Assembly (NCBI GenBank): GCA_902806595.1
Contig: CADCXC010000043.1
Span: 434,001-498,000, forward strand
Reading direction: 5' to 3'
Length of the DNA stretch: 64,000 nt
Source of the DNA: Pyrenopolyporus hunteri
Taxonomy: Eukaryota; Ascomycota; Sordariomycetes; Xylariales; Hypoxylaceae
How positions within the stretch are numbered: the first letter of the stretch is position 1; each line of letters starts with the position of its first letter. Below the pieces are notes generated by a model, which was not told where the DNA came from, made no database searches, and saw only the letters and a program-made list of their open reading frames with translations. Positions 11,917 to 23,484 of the stretch are shown one piece after another. The translations under genes were made by a program, and so were the position numbers.

Positions 11917-12776
11917 ATGTCGACAACTCGATTAGCCACTTCTTCGCTTCGCGCCGTCTCAAGACGAGCTACGCCGGCTAGCCGGCAGTCGTGGCTGCGC
12001 TGGCACGCTCGGAGGACATACAGCTCAAGCGGACACGGCGGCAGCGCCGGGGCTGAGAAGTCGAGCGACCTGCCTTGGTAAGTGTTTGTAGCTTCTTTAC
12101 TGTCCAATTGGATTGTTTTTGGTGGAAGGGGGAAAGTAAAAAGGACATAAAGAGAGGGAAAAGAGAGCAAAAAAGACTCGATCCCGATAGAGCGGCTATT
12201 CATGGGAATACTCGGAAGACCGGGAGTCAGCGACATCCTTGTTCATTACACACCACATGAAAATCGCCAAGCCCAGCACCAAAAAGCTAACAAACACCTT
12301 TAATATACAGGCTCATCGGCTCCATCGCCGTCACCGTGCCAGGCGCAGCCTGGCTGCTCTCATCCAGCCCCTCGAAAAAGACATCCGCGGCGCACCACGG
12401 GGGCGCGCCCGTCCCCGACGAGGAGAAAGCGCCGGCCGTAGAACCGGGCGATTCCTCCTCTTCCTCCCAAGACACATCCTCCTCCTCCTCGTCGGACGAG
12501 AACCAGCAAGGCGAGGGCAACGCGCAAGCGGCGCCCGGCGGCAGCGAGGCGGGGAGCAACGTGCCGCCGCCGACGGCGGACAACAGCGACATGGCGACGA
12601 ACTACGAGGACAAGCGGGGCGCGCAGGAGCAGTACAAGGACATGGTGCGGCGCGGCGACACGCGCATGGCCTCGTCCGCGTCCGACACGCCCTCCAAGCG
12701 CGCCGCCGCCGAGCACCCCCGCGAAGACCCCCAGAAGGGCGAGGGCGAGGGCGTCCAGAAGGGCGGGCCTGCGTGA
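11917..12776 (+). CDS. Predicted mitochondrial single-pass membrane protein, function unknown
   Basis: Two exons, 11917-12077 and 12311-12776, joined in phase 2 (TG|G, Trp), give 208 aa. The first exon encodes an Arg/Ser-rich, acid-free leader (RLATSSLRAVSRRATP) typical of a mitochondrial presequence. The junction region LIGSIAVTVPGAAWLL (about residues 55-70) is a single hydrophobic span. The rest is low complexity: Ser runs, Glu/Gly/Pro, and a charged C-terminus. This resembles fungal mitochondrial inner-membrane proteins with a presequence, one span and a disordered tail, but I cannot name a family. The intron is 233 nt, long for this window. A poly-T run follows the stop. Confidence 0.75.
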
Positions 12777-14156
12777 TTTTTCCTTCTTTTTTTTTTTTTT
12801 TTTCTCTTTCACTTCCATCAATTTCCGTCTGTTCTCTTGCCCTTCCCCCCCGTGTGAACTATTATGGAGGAGTGGGGGTTTTTGTTCCGGGTTCTTCCTA
12901 TCTGGGTTCTCGTCCCCTTGGGAGTTTGTAAGTTTATGTATAGAAAAAGGAGAGAGTGGTGGGAAGAGCAGTGTTAGGGGGGAAAGGAAGGAGAGGAAGC
13001 GTCTCCCCGGTATAGCCAGGCCAGTCTGAGTGTTGTTCCTAATCTTACCCATGAGATAGAGAAAAGGGAGATGGGATAGATGTCGGATAGGATGAACTAA
13101 AACAAACCTCCCTTCGCCGTCGTATGATCTACCCATCTGTTGCTTTAACATATCAGCTCTCATGGGGGGATATGTACGGGTTCCGTGAGTCGAAAGGAAG
13201 TTTACAAGCATATGTTAGATAGGTACCTATGTAAGAACAACGAAGTAAACATTCACAAGGCAATATTAAATTAATAGACAAGAAGTGTGTGCTTTTCATC
13301 AGTCTTGATTTCTCTTCAGCAGCTTTGGCTCAACTACGATACTACTGTAAGTAGTGGTTCTTCCCATCTTCTTTTTCTTCGGATTTTTTTTTCTTTTTCT
13401 CTTCCTCCACTTCAGTTATACCGTGTGATGATTTGCGAGGATGAGGTAGGTAGGTAGGGATGACGCAAAACCCGGAGCCAATGCGGTGGAGGAGGGAGAA
13501 AGGAACGCCAACTCGAATCTTCCGTGCCAGACGACTAGTGATTAATACATTGTTTCCCCTTCGGGTTTCACTCACTCCTTCGGGGTTGAAAAGAAAACCA
13601 AGGGATTGAAAAGACAAATTCAGGTTCAGTGACGACTTCCTCTGCTGATTACCAACGCCAAAATAGAAATATTAATGACTGGCAATCTGTTGTCGTCGGG
13701 TGACCCTGCTTGGCAAAATCCCTTCTTCGCGTCGAGATCGCCGACGTACTCCTTAATGCGAAACTATGTTGCAACCCCCCGGCGCAAATCGGGTCCGTCT
13801 AGCGACGATAAGACAAAGGAAATGTATCTAAATACGTTCTTGACGATTCGGTGTTATTATGCTAGGTCATTAGTGGAATGCTCTTGGAAACATAAAAGCA
13901 TCGATTTCGTTCTGGAGTCGAGGACCGTGTTATTCTAGTGTCAAGAACACCCTTCCGCCATGCGGGCGAGGCTACAAGGATTTTTTTTCGGTTTCCAGAA
14001 CTGGCTGAAATTCGTATGTATTGTCGTAAGGGCCGTTTAATATCGTAAGATGCGATAGGATGGTGGAAATTGGAGGTATGCAAGTGCACCACATACCGAA
14101 CCAATGGGCGGGGCCGAGTTCCAACAAGGCCTCCAAAGCGAAGTTCTAGGCCAAGA
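12777..14156. other. Intergenic region, poly-T and purine/pyrimidine tracts
   Basis: No supported gene. It starts with a long T tract (about 12787-12803). T-rich and C-rich stretches at 13370-13410 match 3' flanking DNA. The 13675-13938 plus-strand frame has no motif. Confidence 0.5.
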
Positions 14157-15236
14157 CTAGACTGACTGATAGAGTAGGAGGGGCTCGCCAACGTTTTCTA
14201 TCTCGGGTATCGTGCACTTGAGATCGAAAGCCTTAGACAGGACGATCTTGAAGATCTGCGAGGGAACAAACAATCAGCATTTCAGAAGGACGACGTGCAA
14301 AGGGGGGTAAGGGTCACACTAACCTTCTGGACGTTGATGCTGTGGCTGGTACTGCTGAAGATAAGAGCAGCGCGCATCGCCTTAGCAAACCGCTTGGCCT
14401 ACATCGGTTGTCAGTCATAGCTTCTTTTTAAATAATTCATAAACGGACGCCGAGCTCACCTGGTTCGAAATCTCCTCTTGATCTTCACGGGGGAAGTTGA
14501 CGAAATGGTCGTACTTCGTCCCTACCAAGATAGGTATCGCCGTCTTGTTGAAGCCTCGTCCTTGGCGATACCACTCCTTGATGCTATTCAGCGTGCTCTT
14601 GCGCGTTAAATCGAACATGAAGAGTATGGCCACGGCGTCGTTGCAAACCAGGGGAAGCATGTTGACGAACTCCCTCTGGCCGCCCAGATCCCATATGCTG
14701 AACGTAATCTCGGTGTTTCGTATGCTAATTGTCTTCTCCATGAAATTGACGCCTAACGTCTGGATGTAATCCTCGTCCCAGCTGCCCTCGACGTATTTTA
14801 CCATCAACGACGTCTTGCCAATCTGCGCATCTCCCACCATGCCTACTTTGATCACGACATGGTTGCGAGTATTCCGATCCGCACCATTGCTCTCTCGAGG
14901 AGCCTGATCGTTGAAGTGTCTCTCGCCTGTGCCAGACATGGATGAAGCAGGCCTCGGCATCGATTGCGCAGAAGGATCATACGGATGGGCATCGTATTGA
15001 GGGTTAGGGTCGATCATGTCGTCTGCGTGTGCGCTACTGCTCGCTAAGCCTTCGTCGAGGGACTGCGACTGGCGATGGTGGGTCTCGCGAGTGGGTGATT
15101 CAGCCGGGAGATGCATAGGCCCTTCGATACCAGCGAGGGTATCATCTTGGACGTCGTGGATGTCGTGAGCGTCGTGGACGTTGTGAACATTGTGGACGCC
15201 GTGGGAAACGGGCGAGGCGAGGGGATCTTGGTCCAT
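14157..15236 (-). CDS. Septation-initiation Ras-like GTPase Spg1/Tem1
   Basis: Molecular switch of the septation initiation/mitotic exit network at spindle pole bodies, upstream of the Cdc7/Sid kinases. Predicted exons (minus strand): 15236-14460, 14398-14324, 14255-14157; 316 aa. The family signatures are diagnostic: G1 GDAQIGKTSLM (from about residue 135), switch I QTLGVNF, G3 WDLGGQREF, G4 GTKYD, and the C-terminal IFKIVLSKAFDLKC. WDLGGQ rather than DTAGQ is specific to Spg1/Tem1. ATG 15236 is used; the frame runs three codons further upstream without another ATG. Oddity: about 125 residues precede the GTPase domain, including a His/Val/Asp repeat (HNVHNVHDAHDIHDV). No lipidation Cys at the C-terminus, as usual for this group. 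Confidence 0.93.
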
Positions 15237-17246
15237 TGTGTCCAAGGCGTCGTGGAACTGGGCTCCAGACCCCGCCGAGAGCGTTGACGAATCCAGGTTG
15301 GGGAAAAAAATCGCAAGTGGAGAGAGTGATGAAGTAACAAGCAGCAGAGCCGGCCGTTATTCAGACACAGGGCAATACAAGTGGGCGTTGGGGCGGATGA
15401 TGAGAGGGTCTCAGATTAGCCCCGTGTCTGGCTTCATCGGGATGTCTTGAAATGGGATAACGAAGGGGCTCCGGACAAACAGGGAGGAATGTTGGAGGAA
15501 CGGTTGGTTGGTTGGGTGCGGTTACTTGAACTGTTCCGTTCCGTCTTGTTCTGGTCTACCAGTTGCCTGTCAGTATTGATGCCTATCGATATGAAAAGAT
15601 GAAGATGGGCAAATAAAAGATGGCAGATGGAAGCGGCTGCCAACCCTGTACAGGTTAGGCTGTCGATCCCGAGATGCAGATGGTAGGCATCGAGTCCAAT
15701 GGGAAAGGGGAAGATGAGGCCCAGAACTCCCGGACGATGACAACGCAACGAGGAGATTGGTGGATGGAATAGATGAATCCGCCTTGGGTGACTACCAACT
15801 AAAAAAAAGAATTGCCTAACCTAAGGCGTTGTGAATATTATTCTGTGCCTATACATACCTTCCAGCTCTTTTTTTCCTTTTTTTTCTTTTCGTTACTTGA
15901 AGCGGCCCGTCGAAAGGGTCCAAAGGGGGGAGGGGGGATCAAGACGTGCAGAGGTGGATGAAGGTTTAAAGGTCAGAGTCGAATAGATGAAATCCGCGTC
16001 AACGATGCGGGATCCCGGGAGATGTGACGGGGTGGAACCTTGGAAGTACGAAATACATGTACATATCTTTGGTACATGTACGAACATTAAATACATCCAC
16101 GTAGGACTTCAGCTCGATGTACCTAGCTGTTTCATGTACATTTGATGTATATACTGTACATATGTACATGTAGGTATTTGATGCCCATATGCATGTAGGT
16201 ATTGTACTGTACCTGGTTACGTGATTGAGGGGTCTGGGTGGGTTTTATGGCATGGGTTGTGATGACTGTCATTAGGTACCTATACGATTACACGATTACA
16301 CACTCACGCCGAGCACTTGCACACTCATACGGTTAAGCGTCATGTTTCGGGTAACCTTGCCCGCCTAGTATCATAGCAAGTTCTATGTCCGTATCCGACA
16401 AGTACACCTATAATAGATAAAGTACCTAACTACGGGTACCTTAGCATTAGATATCAGCTCACTTTATCAACTCTTCGTGTTACCTACCATTGCATGATCG
16501 AATTGATATCCGAAGCCGTTTTATTTTTATTTCTCGATTCTACATGTAGCTTACAATTCGCTCAGAGTTCTTATTGTCGCGTCCACTTCTCTTCGTAGTC
16601 CAATTGGCGGTTGCAAATCCAACGCGGCTAAGTTATGGTAACAGCAACAAGAGCGGACCAATAAGAAAACATACAGGAGGCGAGGGTAATCACTTGTCGA
16701 ACGCGACGCGAGACGTCGATTCGCGAGGGGAAACACGAAACAACAGCTCTATATCGTTTTTTAATTGCTCTGCAAGTCATAACGTTACATGTGGCCAGCT
16801 AGCAGTTAAGCAACTAATCAGCCAGTCGTCTTAAGATGGGAGAGGGGAGAAAGGAGAGGGGAGAGAGGGGGAGGCTTCGACTCGTACATACGATACACAT
16901 ACGATATGAGAATATTCCACCATATGCCGATATACGTGCCCGAGATTCACCCGCTCTCCTCCCCGCACCCATGCAGCGCAGGTAGAGGTACCTAAGGAAA
17001 GGACGGGCGTATTTAGATTAGGTACAATTCTTGCAATGACATTTGAAATGAAAGGAGAGGTAATAGTCGGCAGGTTCGATTGAAGGTTATTTCACTAACC
17101 CTCGCGCTCATTTATTATATTTATTGCGATATTTCAACTATCCACATCTTCCAGTTCCCCGAAATTCCCAACTAAAACTAATCACAAGTCATCCAGTGCT
17201 GCTCATTTTCTCAGTTGCGGCAGCCAACACCCGTGGATGACCCAAT
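15237..17246. other. Intergenic region between Spg1 and AA9
   Basis: No supported gene. It carries the TACATGTA cluster (16054-16172), a T-rich tract near 15870-15890, and purine-rich repeats at 16835-16875. Confidence 0.5.
16054..16172. repeat. Cluster of TACATGTA palindromes
   Basis: At least five copies or half-copies of TACATGTA/GTACATGT fall within 120 bp: 16054-16063, 16073-16080, 16133-16140, 16155-16168 and 16164-16172. The cluster lies about 0.8-0.9 kb upstream of the Spg1 start. Confidence 0.6.
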
Positions 17247-18695
17247 TTAAGCCACTGGCTTGTCTTGGACTAGCTTCTCCCCGTCCCATAGCGGACCGCC
17301 GGGATATACGTAGTCCTCGTCCAGCGCGAGGCTGCGGTACATATCTAAAGAAGTTTTCATTCCTATACGGGCATGTCAGTATGCATCCCAACGGGGACCA
17401 AAGCTTCAAGGCGAAGAGCCAAATGGATGCATTTAATTAGGTACTAACCAGGGGACGTATGGGAGAAGTCCTCGGGGATCGAGATGCCACCTTGCGGCAA
17501 CGATCCACCGAATTCGCTCTCCACGGAGATTTGGGCACAGCTTGGGAACAGCTGCGCGAGGGCTGAGGAGTTGGCTTCCGGCCACTCCATGCCCTGCCAA
17601 ACCAGGGAAGGGCGCAAAAGATACTGCCCGGCGGGCGTCTGTGTCGGGATTTTAAACACGAACTGTTACACAGGCATATCTTGGTCAGCTACGGCTTATG
17701 ATGCCGCACGCTCCCACCCGGGCCTTATGTGGTACCCATGTAATGGGGGAAGTCCGTGGCTTGCAGAGGTTGCGGGGGCGGGCAATACGTACACGGCCTG
17801 GCAGCTCGCCATTGTTGTAAGCTAACCAGTGAACAGGCTTCTCTAAGTCCGGCCTCATTTCCAGTCCCAAGTTCGCGATCTTGAGCCACTCTCCAGAGCC
17901 GTCATATTCGTGTACATCTTGGCCGTCTGGCACTTTGGATAAGTGCGCTACAACAGGACCATCATGGCTCATCCCCATGTACGGCTATTGACACCTCGTT
18001 AGAAATTCACGTGTCAAAGAAAGCCATCCAATAGCTAATCTAGGTAGCTAGCCACCTAACCAGCTCATTATAGATCTTCGCCTTTTTCCTAAGAAAAAAA
18101 CCACTTACCTTGGGCGCTCCAGGCCTACAGCTGCCCCGCTCGTAGGGGCAACCGTACCAATTGTTATCTTCCCAGTCCACTGGGTCGTAAAGCTGTTGGG
18201 CGAACTCAATGGTATCACCAGCTTTCACCGTCAGGACCTCCGTATTCGCTGCGTGAGCCATGTTGTCACGGCCGCAGCGGACAGATTCCGGGAGATCCGT
18301 CACGTAAGTGGGGTAGTGGTAACCCCGGGTATTGACGTTCGTGTACGGCGTGTTGGGCTCCTCGAAAGGGGCCGTCTTATTACTACGTATCAAAGTCAGA
18401 TTATTTACAAGATACAGCGAAGCCGCCTCCGAACACGCGAGACTACCTCGTCCCGCGTCCCGGCAGAGCCGCCGTTCAGGATCAGAAACGGTAGGTAATT
18501 AGGGGTGACCGTACCGGATATAACGAAGGGGCTCTTTCCACTCGCCATTATGGGCGATACGGACGAACGTCACTTTCCGGTAAGAACGTCAGACTATCTA
18601 AAACAGTAAAATCCGAGAGGGTGGAGTAGCAAACCATGGCTTTGGACATGTTGGATCATGGCCGCAAGGGCGACAGCGGTAAGTTTGAGAGCCAT
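17247..18695 (-). CDS. Secreted AA9 lytic polysaccharide monooxygenase (formerly GH61)
   Basis: Copper enzyme that oxidatively cleaves cellulose or hemicellulose outside the cell. Six predicted exons: 18695-18635, 18572-18515, 18382-18109, 17984-17793, 17662-17449, 17362-17247; 304 aa. The signal peptide is residues 1-19 (MALKLTAVALAAMIQHVQS), so the mature protein begins with His20, the copper-brace His, reading HVTFVRIAHNGEW. The second brace His is in MSHDGP (H138). Other family segments: EPNTPYTNVN, LTVKAGDTIEF, KPVHWLAYNNGELPGR, PAGQYLLR, SCAQISV, and DYVYPGGPLWDG at the end. Odd: the axial copper ligand position, normally Tyr in QxY, is Phe (Q232-L-F234), and the usual RHE His is absent (R212-P-S). 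No CBM1 module. The exon structure is hand-built; the first two introns rest on motif continuity. Confidence 0.92.
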
Positions 18696-21348
18696 TATCT
18701 CGTCACTCGAATGATTATCGTCATATAGTTTTAGATCTCAGGTCCCGAATTCACGATCATATTGCGCACGACCATACCTTTATACTCCTAATCGCTGCCT
18801 CCCTACTGTATACGGATACCACACCAAACGATCCCGTTATAGTCCTCCGTGTAGGGTCGAGTTCGCGCCACTCCCATCCCATACGGACGGACGGCCATGC
18901 AATTCGGCCCTCGGGGCTCGTGCGGTGGGATAGGTCGGTTAGCCGTAAGGTGACTCGTTCGATTCGGCTTATTTGCCCGGAAGAGTATCATTGGGGAAAG
19001 TACGACAATAACTGTATTAACCGGCATATAGAGGTTTATGCTACTAGATCTGACCTCTACGGAGGCCATAACGACGCTATGCCAATATCATGGAGATCGG
19101 CCAGTATTAACAACTTCAGTGATATCCTAGCCACTTCGTCGTCTCCATATCAGAGATGCTTTACTATCAATGCAATAATGGAAACGGTCGAAGAAGTAGA
19201 CAAGAGGTGACTCAGATCTCCGTTTCAGTCGAGGTACGAAAGGCATCAAGTGCGATACGGCGACGGTGCATCTTGAATCCTGAGATTCCTCCGCAGAACC
19301 AATTATTATAATATCGTACATCGGCGTAACTGCCGTATATGTGATGAGGACGATACTAGTCCGCATTTACAGGTCTAGAGACTGCCAAGCTTTGTATCAG
19401 CCTGAGAAACTATAGAGGTGACGTTGGGTGTAACTGATTCTATGAGTTGACCACTAGGGAATCTGGTGGTACCGACGAAGCTGTGCGTCTTCCGGAAACT
19501 ATGCAGTGTTAATTAAGGAAGCGGCTGGTAATTAGGTGCCTAGGCATTGCGCTCGTCGTCCTATATAACGATTCAATCCGAATGGTCGAGCATACTACGA
19601 GGGAAGAAATTCGTTATAAGATACCTCGGCTTTTGAAGAAGGAAAGCTCATCATCGAATGCTCCTATTTTGATGGTTAACTGCCTACTTAGATAAGTAAG
19701 TACCTACCAATGGCAACTCTTCCTAATCAAGGTACCGTGCTTAACGGGTAGCAAGCCTAGACGTAGAGCCGGCATCAAGAAAAGGAGAAAAACGAAGAAA
19801 TTGATACTACGACTTGCCCTCAAATATTAACTTTCTCGCCTCTCATATGTTCCGATGGCTGTTAAACGGATAATATACGCCTACCAATGTACGAGTCGCG
19901 CCGTCCAAGTTCGATTTAACAGAACCGTGAATTCACCACCAACGGAAGGCTGGAAAATGGGTATCTGCAACGTAACGACGGATGTAAGAACCTTAAGGGA
20001 TAGTTGACTATTTATAGCTTTGAACTCGGCAGCTCGTAACGTCCACTTATAAGGACGACGTAGAAGCGTTGCGTGGTAAATACGATGACCTTTAGCTCCT
20101 CGAATTGAACGATATAACGAGTTTCTTAACATTTTTGCTGGATATAAGAGTGCTGATTGTAGCTTAATCACTCCGTATGTAGTGGCTGGTGAGTTCTTAA
20201 ATGCGTAGCTAATGTGGTACCTACATTTTGGCAGGGTACTAGCTTACAGGTCCTTCAAGGAGAATAACGAGCAGCCGGAGATCAAGGCCAGGATTGTCAC
20301 CAATAAAGAGCAATTGGTCGGCCGGTATGCTATAACTGTAGGTAATTATGTAAAGTGAAGTCAATAGAGAATAAGGGGGAATATCACGGAGTATGAATAT
20401 TAGGGTGTTTAGGGTGAGGGACTATAGGGGGGCACAGTAAGGAGAGGATCATTCTTTCCTTCATCTTGATATCAAGCAAGTTACTCAGGACTTTGGGACT
20501 CGCGAGTTGGGATTCCATAAAGCACTGAGGAAGTATAGGCAGGAGATTGACGCTTGCGTATGGATTCGATATTTACCTAGGTACCTATGTCTCCCCACCC
20601 CTTGAGTTTTAAGGTGCTAAGCTCCTAAGTGTTACCTGTCGTATTTAACTGAAATCTGTATTCGTCTTTCGATGGCCGTTGATACGATGACCTATACCTT
20701 TAAGAACAAGGGCATCTACAGCTCTCCGTGATTATTAGAGCCTTGATAAATTTATATAAACTATTCAGCAGACGGAGAATGCGTGAAGAGATGCTACCTG
20801 AATATCTTGGGGTGTTGTGGGGTGTTGCGGGGGAGTAGTAATCCTTTAAATTAATAATGCTTATTGATGTGCATTTTACCGGCAAATTGAAAACAATATA
20901 TGCCTGTAACGATGTGTCTCATCAATTGAGATGTGAAGGAATAACCCGGAGTTCTATCAGGACGCGGGGCCGCATTGGAGAGCTATGATTGGCTAATTCT
21001 TATCGAGAACGATAAGGGAAGTCAGCACTGGACACTGTCTTAACACTGTATACTTGAGTGTAAGACATATAGTGGAATACAGTGCTAATTCAACAATCGG
21101 GTAACTCTTCGGCGCCAAAGGTCCAGCAATCGTACCAACAATTGACAATTTCAAATAGTGGTACCATCATCGATACCTATGATTACCAGGTTACGGTACA
21201 ATACCTTTTTTTATCTAGCACAAAGCTTCGATTAAAAAAAAAAACAAAAGCTTCCCTTCACCGAACCTGCGCCATTGTAAAACTTCTCCCTCTCCTTCTC
21301 CTCCACTCCGCCCACGAGTCAGGTACACCATTCTATCCCACCCTCACA
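18696..21348. other. Long gene-poor region
   Basis: A 2.6-kb region without a convincing gene. Frames at 18920-19210, 19127-19366 and 19881-20171 have no motif. One GC-richer small frame at 20212-20358 is listed separately. A CCTAGGTACC palindrome lies at 20574-20589. Confidence 0.5.
20212..20358 (+). CDS. Possible 48-aa small ORF or decayed exon
   Basis: ATG 20212 to TGA 20358 encodes 48 residues, including a hydrophilic stretch (KENNEQPEIKARIVTNKEQ) with codon composition unlike the surrounding AT-rich DNA. A possible acceptor (TTACAG at 20244-20249) lies inside it, so it could equally be the remnant of a spliced gene. No family recognised. Confidence 0.2.
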   Translation: MWYLHFGRVLAYRSFKENNEQPEIKARIVTNKEQLVGRYAITVGNYVK

Positions 21349-22026
21349 ATGGCGTCAATTGCGCGATGCCTTCGGGCAGCTAGACCCTCGACTCTCTGCC
21401 GACTAGCACAAGCACCGCGCGCACGACCCAATTGGCAACCAGCTCCCTTGCGAGCATTCTCTGCCTCACCGATAAGTAAGCCTCTCCGATGTCGCCCGCC
21501 AGCAAACATACCGTACCACCGCTCCGTCTTCTTTTCCCTCTTCCTTCTCCCCGACGTCACCAGAACCTCTCAACCCGCTGCTGCTATTGCTGCTGCTGAC
21601 CACCGTTAACCCTTCCGAATTGCAGGAGACATCCGCAAGTACACCAAGGACCACGAGTGGATCGACCTCAACGCCGAGAAGACGGCGGGCGTGATCGGGA
21701 TCTCGGAGTACGCGGCCGAGGAGCTGGGCGACGTGGTGTACGTCGAGCTCCCGGAGGAGGGCAAGGAGGTCAGCGCCGGGGACGTCATCGGCGCCGTCGA
21801 GTCCGTCAAGAGCGCGGCCGACATCAACGCCCCCATCGCCTGCAAGGTCACCGCCGTCAACCTGACGCTCGAGGAGAAGCCCGGCACCATCAACCAGGTG
21901 CCCGAGGACGACTCGCACGGCGGCGGCTGGATCGTCAAGGTCCAGGTCGGCGAGCAGGGCGTCAAGGACTTCGAGGCGCTCATGGACCCCGAGGAGTACA
22001 AGGCCTTTACCGGCGCGGATCACTAG
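21349..22026 (+). CDS. Glycine cleavage system H protein, mitochondrial
   Basis: Lipoyl carrier that shuttles the aminomethyl group between the P, T and L proteins of the mitochondrial glycine decarboxylase. Exons 21349-21475 and 21626-22026 (intron 150 nt, phase 1) give 175 aa. The first exon is an Arg-rich mitochondrial presequence (MASIARCLRAARPSTL). The mature part begins near KYTKDHEW and contains GISEYAAEELGDVVYVELP and the lipoylation site GAVESVKSAADI, with the lipoyl Lys at about residue 104. Length and order are normal for the family. Codon use in exon 2 is strongly GC-biased, as in a highly expressed gene. The gene is convergent with porphobilinogen deaminase, with 402 bp between the stops. 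Confidence 0.95.
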
Positions 22027-22428
22027 TTTTTTTTCTTTCTTTCCTCTAATTCTACGAGGGGGAGATTTACTTAAAAGCGTACCGTTGCTGCTGGAGAGTA
22101 GGTAAATGAAGAAGCGAAATGGGGGGCATCGAGTAAGGGGGAAGGTGTCACAGGTGTTTACCGGAACTGGATATATGACATTCAACAACCAGCGAGTAAG
22201 GACGGAGACGGGCTCAACCTTGTATCATAAACTCGTTTGGGGTATTCTCATCATTATCATGGCGGAAGCATAACGAGGAGATTCTCTAAAGGTTACACGC
22301 ATAGACGGGCGGTCCGAGTCTATATATATAGCGCCGTCCCAAATCATTTCAGTCACCTGGATCTGACGTTGTGTGTTCTCAGTCTCTACCTATCCTAGTT
22401 ATTTCAATTGGGTAGGTAGGTAGAGCTC
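22027..22428. other. Convergent 3' intergenic region
   Basis: It separates two converging genes. It contains a TATATATATA stretch near 22321-22330 and GGTAGGTAGGTAG near 22410; no gene. Confidence 0.5.
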
Positions 22429-23484
22429 TTACGCCGGTACCCACGGCTCCGCACTGTCTCTGCTTGCTTCTCGGTCCGCATTTATCACGTCTAGGATCTT
22501 CTGCGCGCCGTTGTCCGTCAGCTGCTTAGCGACTCTCTTGCCGAACTCGACGGCTTCCTCTCGCGTCTTGATTACCTCGACCTTCTCGGCGTCGGCGGCC
22601 TCCGTGCCTTCGACGTTGACCACCGTCGCCGTTAATCTTAAGCTGTTGTCTCCCACCCATTGCGTCTCGACGCCGATGGGAATGCTGCAGCCGCCCTCCA
22701 GCGTCCGCATAACGCTCCTCTCCGCCTCGCATGCCAGCATGACCTCGACGTTCTCCAAGGGCTTCAGCAAGTCTAATACCCTCTGATCGTCCGCGCGTGC
22801 TTCAATACCCAGGCCACCTTGGCCGACGGCATGCAACATACCCCCACCCTCTGTGCTACTATTGAGGTACTGCGAGATGCGCGCGTCCTGATTCATCCGT
22901 AGCAAACCCGCCGCGGCTAGGATGAGCACCGAGTACTCGCTATCCTCGGCGTCGAGCTTCTTAAGCCGGGTATCAATGTTGCCGCGCATGTCCTTGAACT
23001 GCAAGTGCGGGTACCTCCGCTTGATCTGCGCCATGCGTCTGACGCTGCTCGTCCCCACGACCGCGCCGGCCGGCAGGTCCGCCAGCTTCCTGTACCTGTC
23101 CTCGAGCCCCTTCTTCACGACGACGACGTCCCGCGGGTCCTCGCGCGGCGGCACGCAGGCCAGGACCAGGCCGTCCGGCAGCGTGGTCGGCATGTCCTTG
23201 AGCGAGTGCACGATGAAGTCGAGCTCGCCGGCCCGCAGCTCGGCCTCGAGCTCGTTCGTCCACAGCCCCTTGCCGCCGAACTTGTACAGCGCCGTCACCT
23301 TGTCCTTGTCCGCCGTCGAGTGCATGCCCTTGATCTCGAACGCGACCGTCGGGTGCAGGCTGCGCAGCGCCGTGACCACGTAGTCGGCCTGCTTCAGCGC
23401 GAGCGCCGATTTCCGCGTGCCCACTCGGATCGTGGGCTGCGTCGCCGAGGGCGTTATGACGGGTTGCGTCGCGTGGGTCGACAT
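22429..23484 (-). CDS. HEM3: Porphobilinogen deaminase (hydroxymethylbilane synthase)
   Basis: Cytosolic enzyme that polymerises four porphobilinogens into hydroxymethylbilane, the third step of haem synthesis. Uninterrupted 351-aa frame from ATG 23484 to TAA 22429. Motifs: IRVGTRKSALALKQ near the N-terminus, HSTADKD, GGKGLWTNELE, DFIVHSLKDMPT (with the catalytic Asp of LKD), PREDPRDV, GTSSVRR (about 144-150), RGNIDTRL, and the dipyrromethane-cofactor Cys in EGGCSIPIG (C266). Length is typical for fungal HEM3. No anomaly. The convergent neighbour is the glycine cleavage H protein. Confidence 0.96.
   Translation of the reverse strand: MSTHATQPVITPSATQPTIRVGTRKSALALKQADYVVTALRSLHPTVAFEIKGMHSTADKDKVTALYKFGGKGLWTNELEAELRAGELDFIVHSLKDMPTTLPDGLVLACVPPREDPRDVVVVKKGLEDRYRKLADLPAGAVVGTSSVRRMAQIKRRYPHLQFKDMRGNIDTRLKKLDAEDSEYSVLILAAAGLLRMNQDARISQYLNSSTEGGGMLHAVGQGGLGIEARADDQRVLDLLKPLENVEVMLACEAERSVMRTLEGGCSIPIGVETQWVGDNSLRLTATVVNVEGTEAADAEKVEVIKTREEAVEFGKRVAKQLTDNGAQKILDVINADREASRDSAEPWVPA

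Noticed and set aside
12360..13211. 283-aa minus-strand frame
   Set aside because: Opposite the mitochondrial membrane protein exon and its 3' region; low-complexity Arg/Val repeats from GC-rich antisense.
21466..22188. 240-aa minus-strand frame
   Set aside because: Antisense of the glycine cleavage H protein; composition reflects GC3-rich coding on the other strand.
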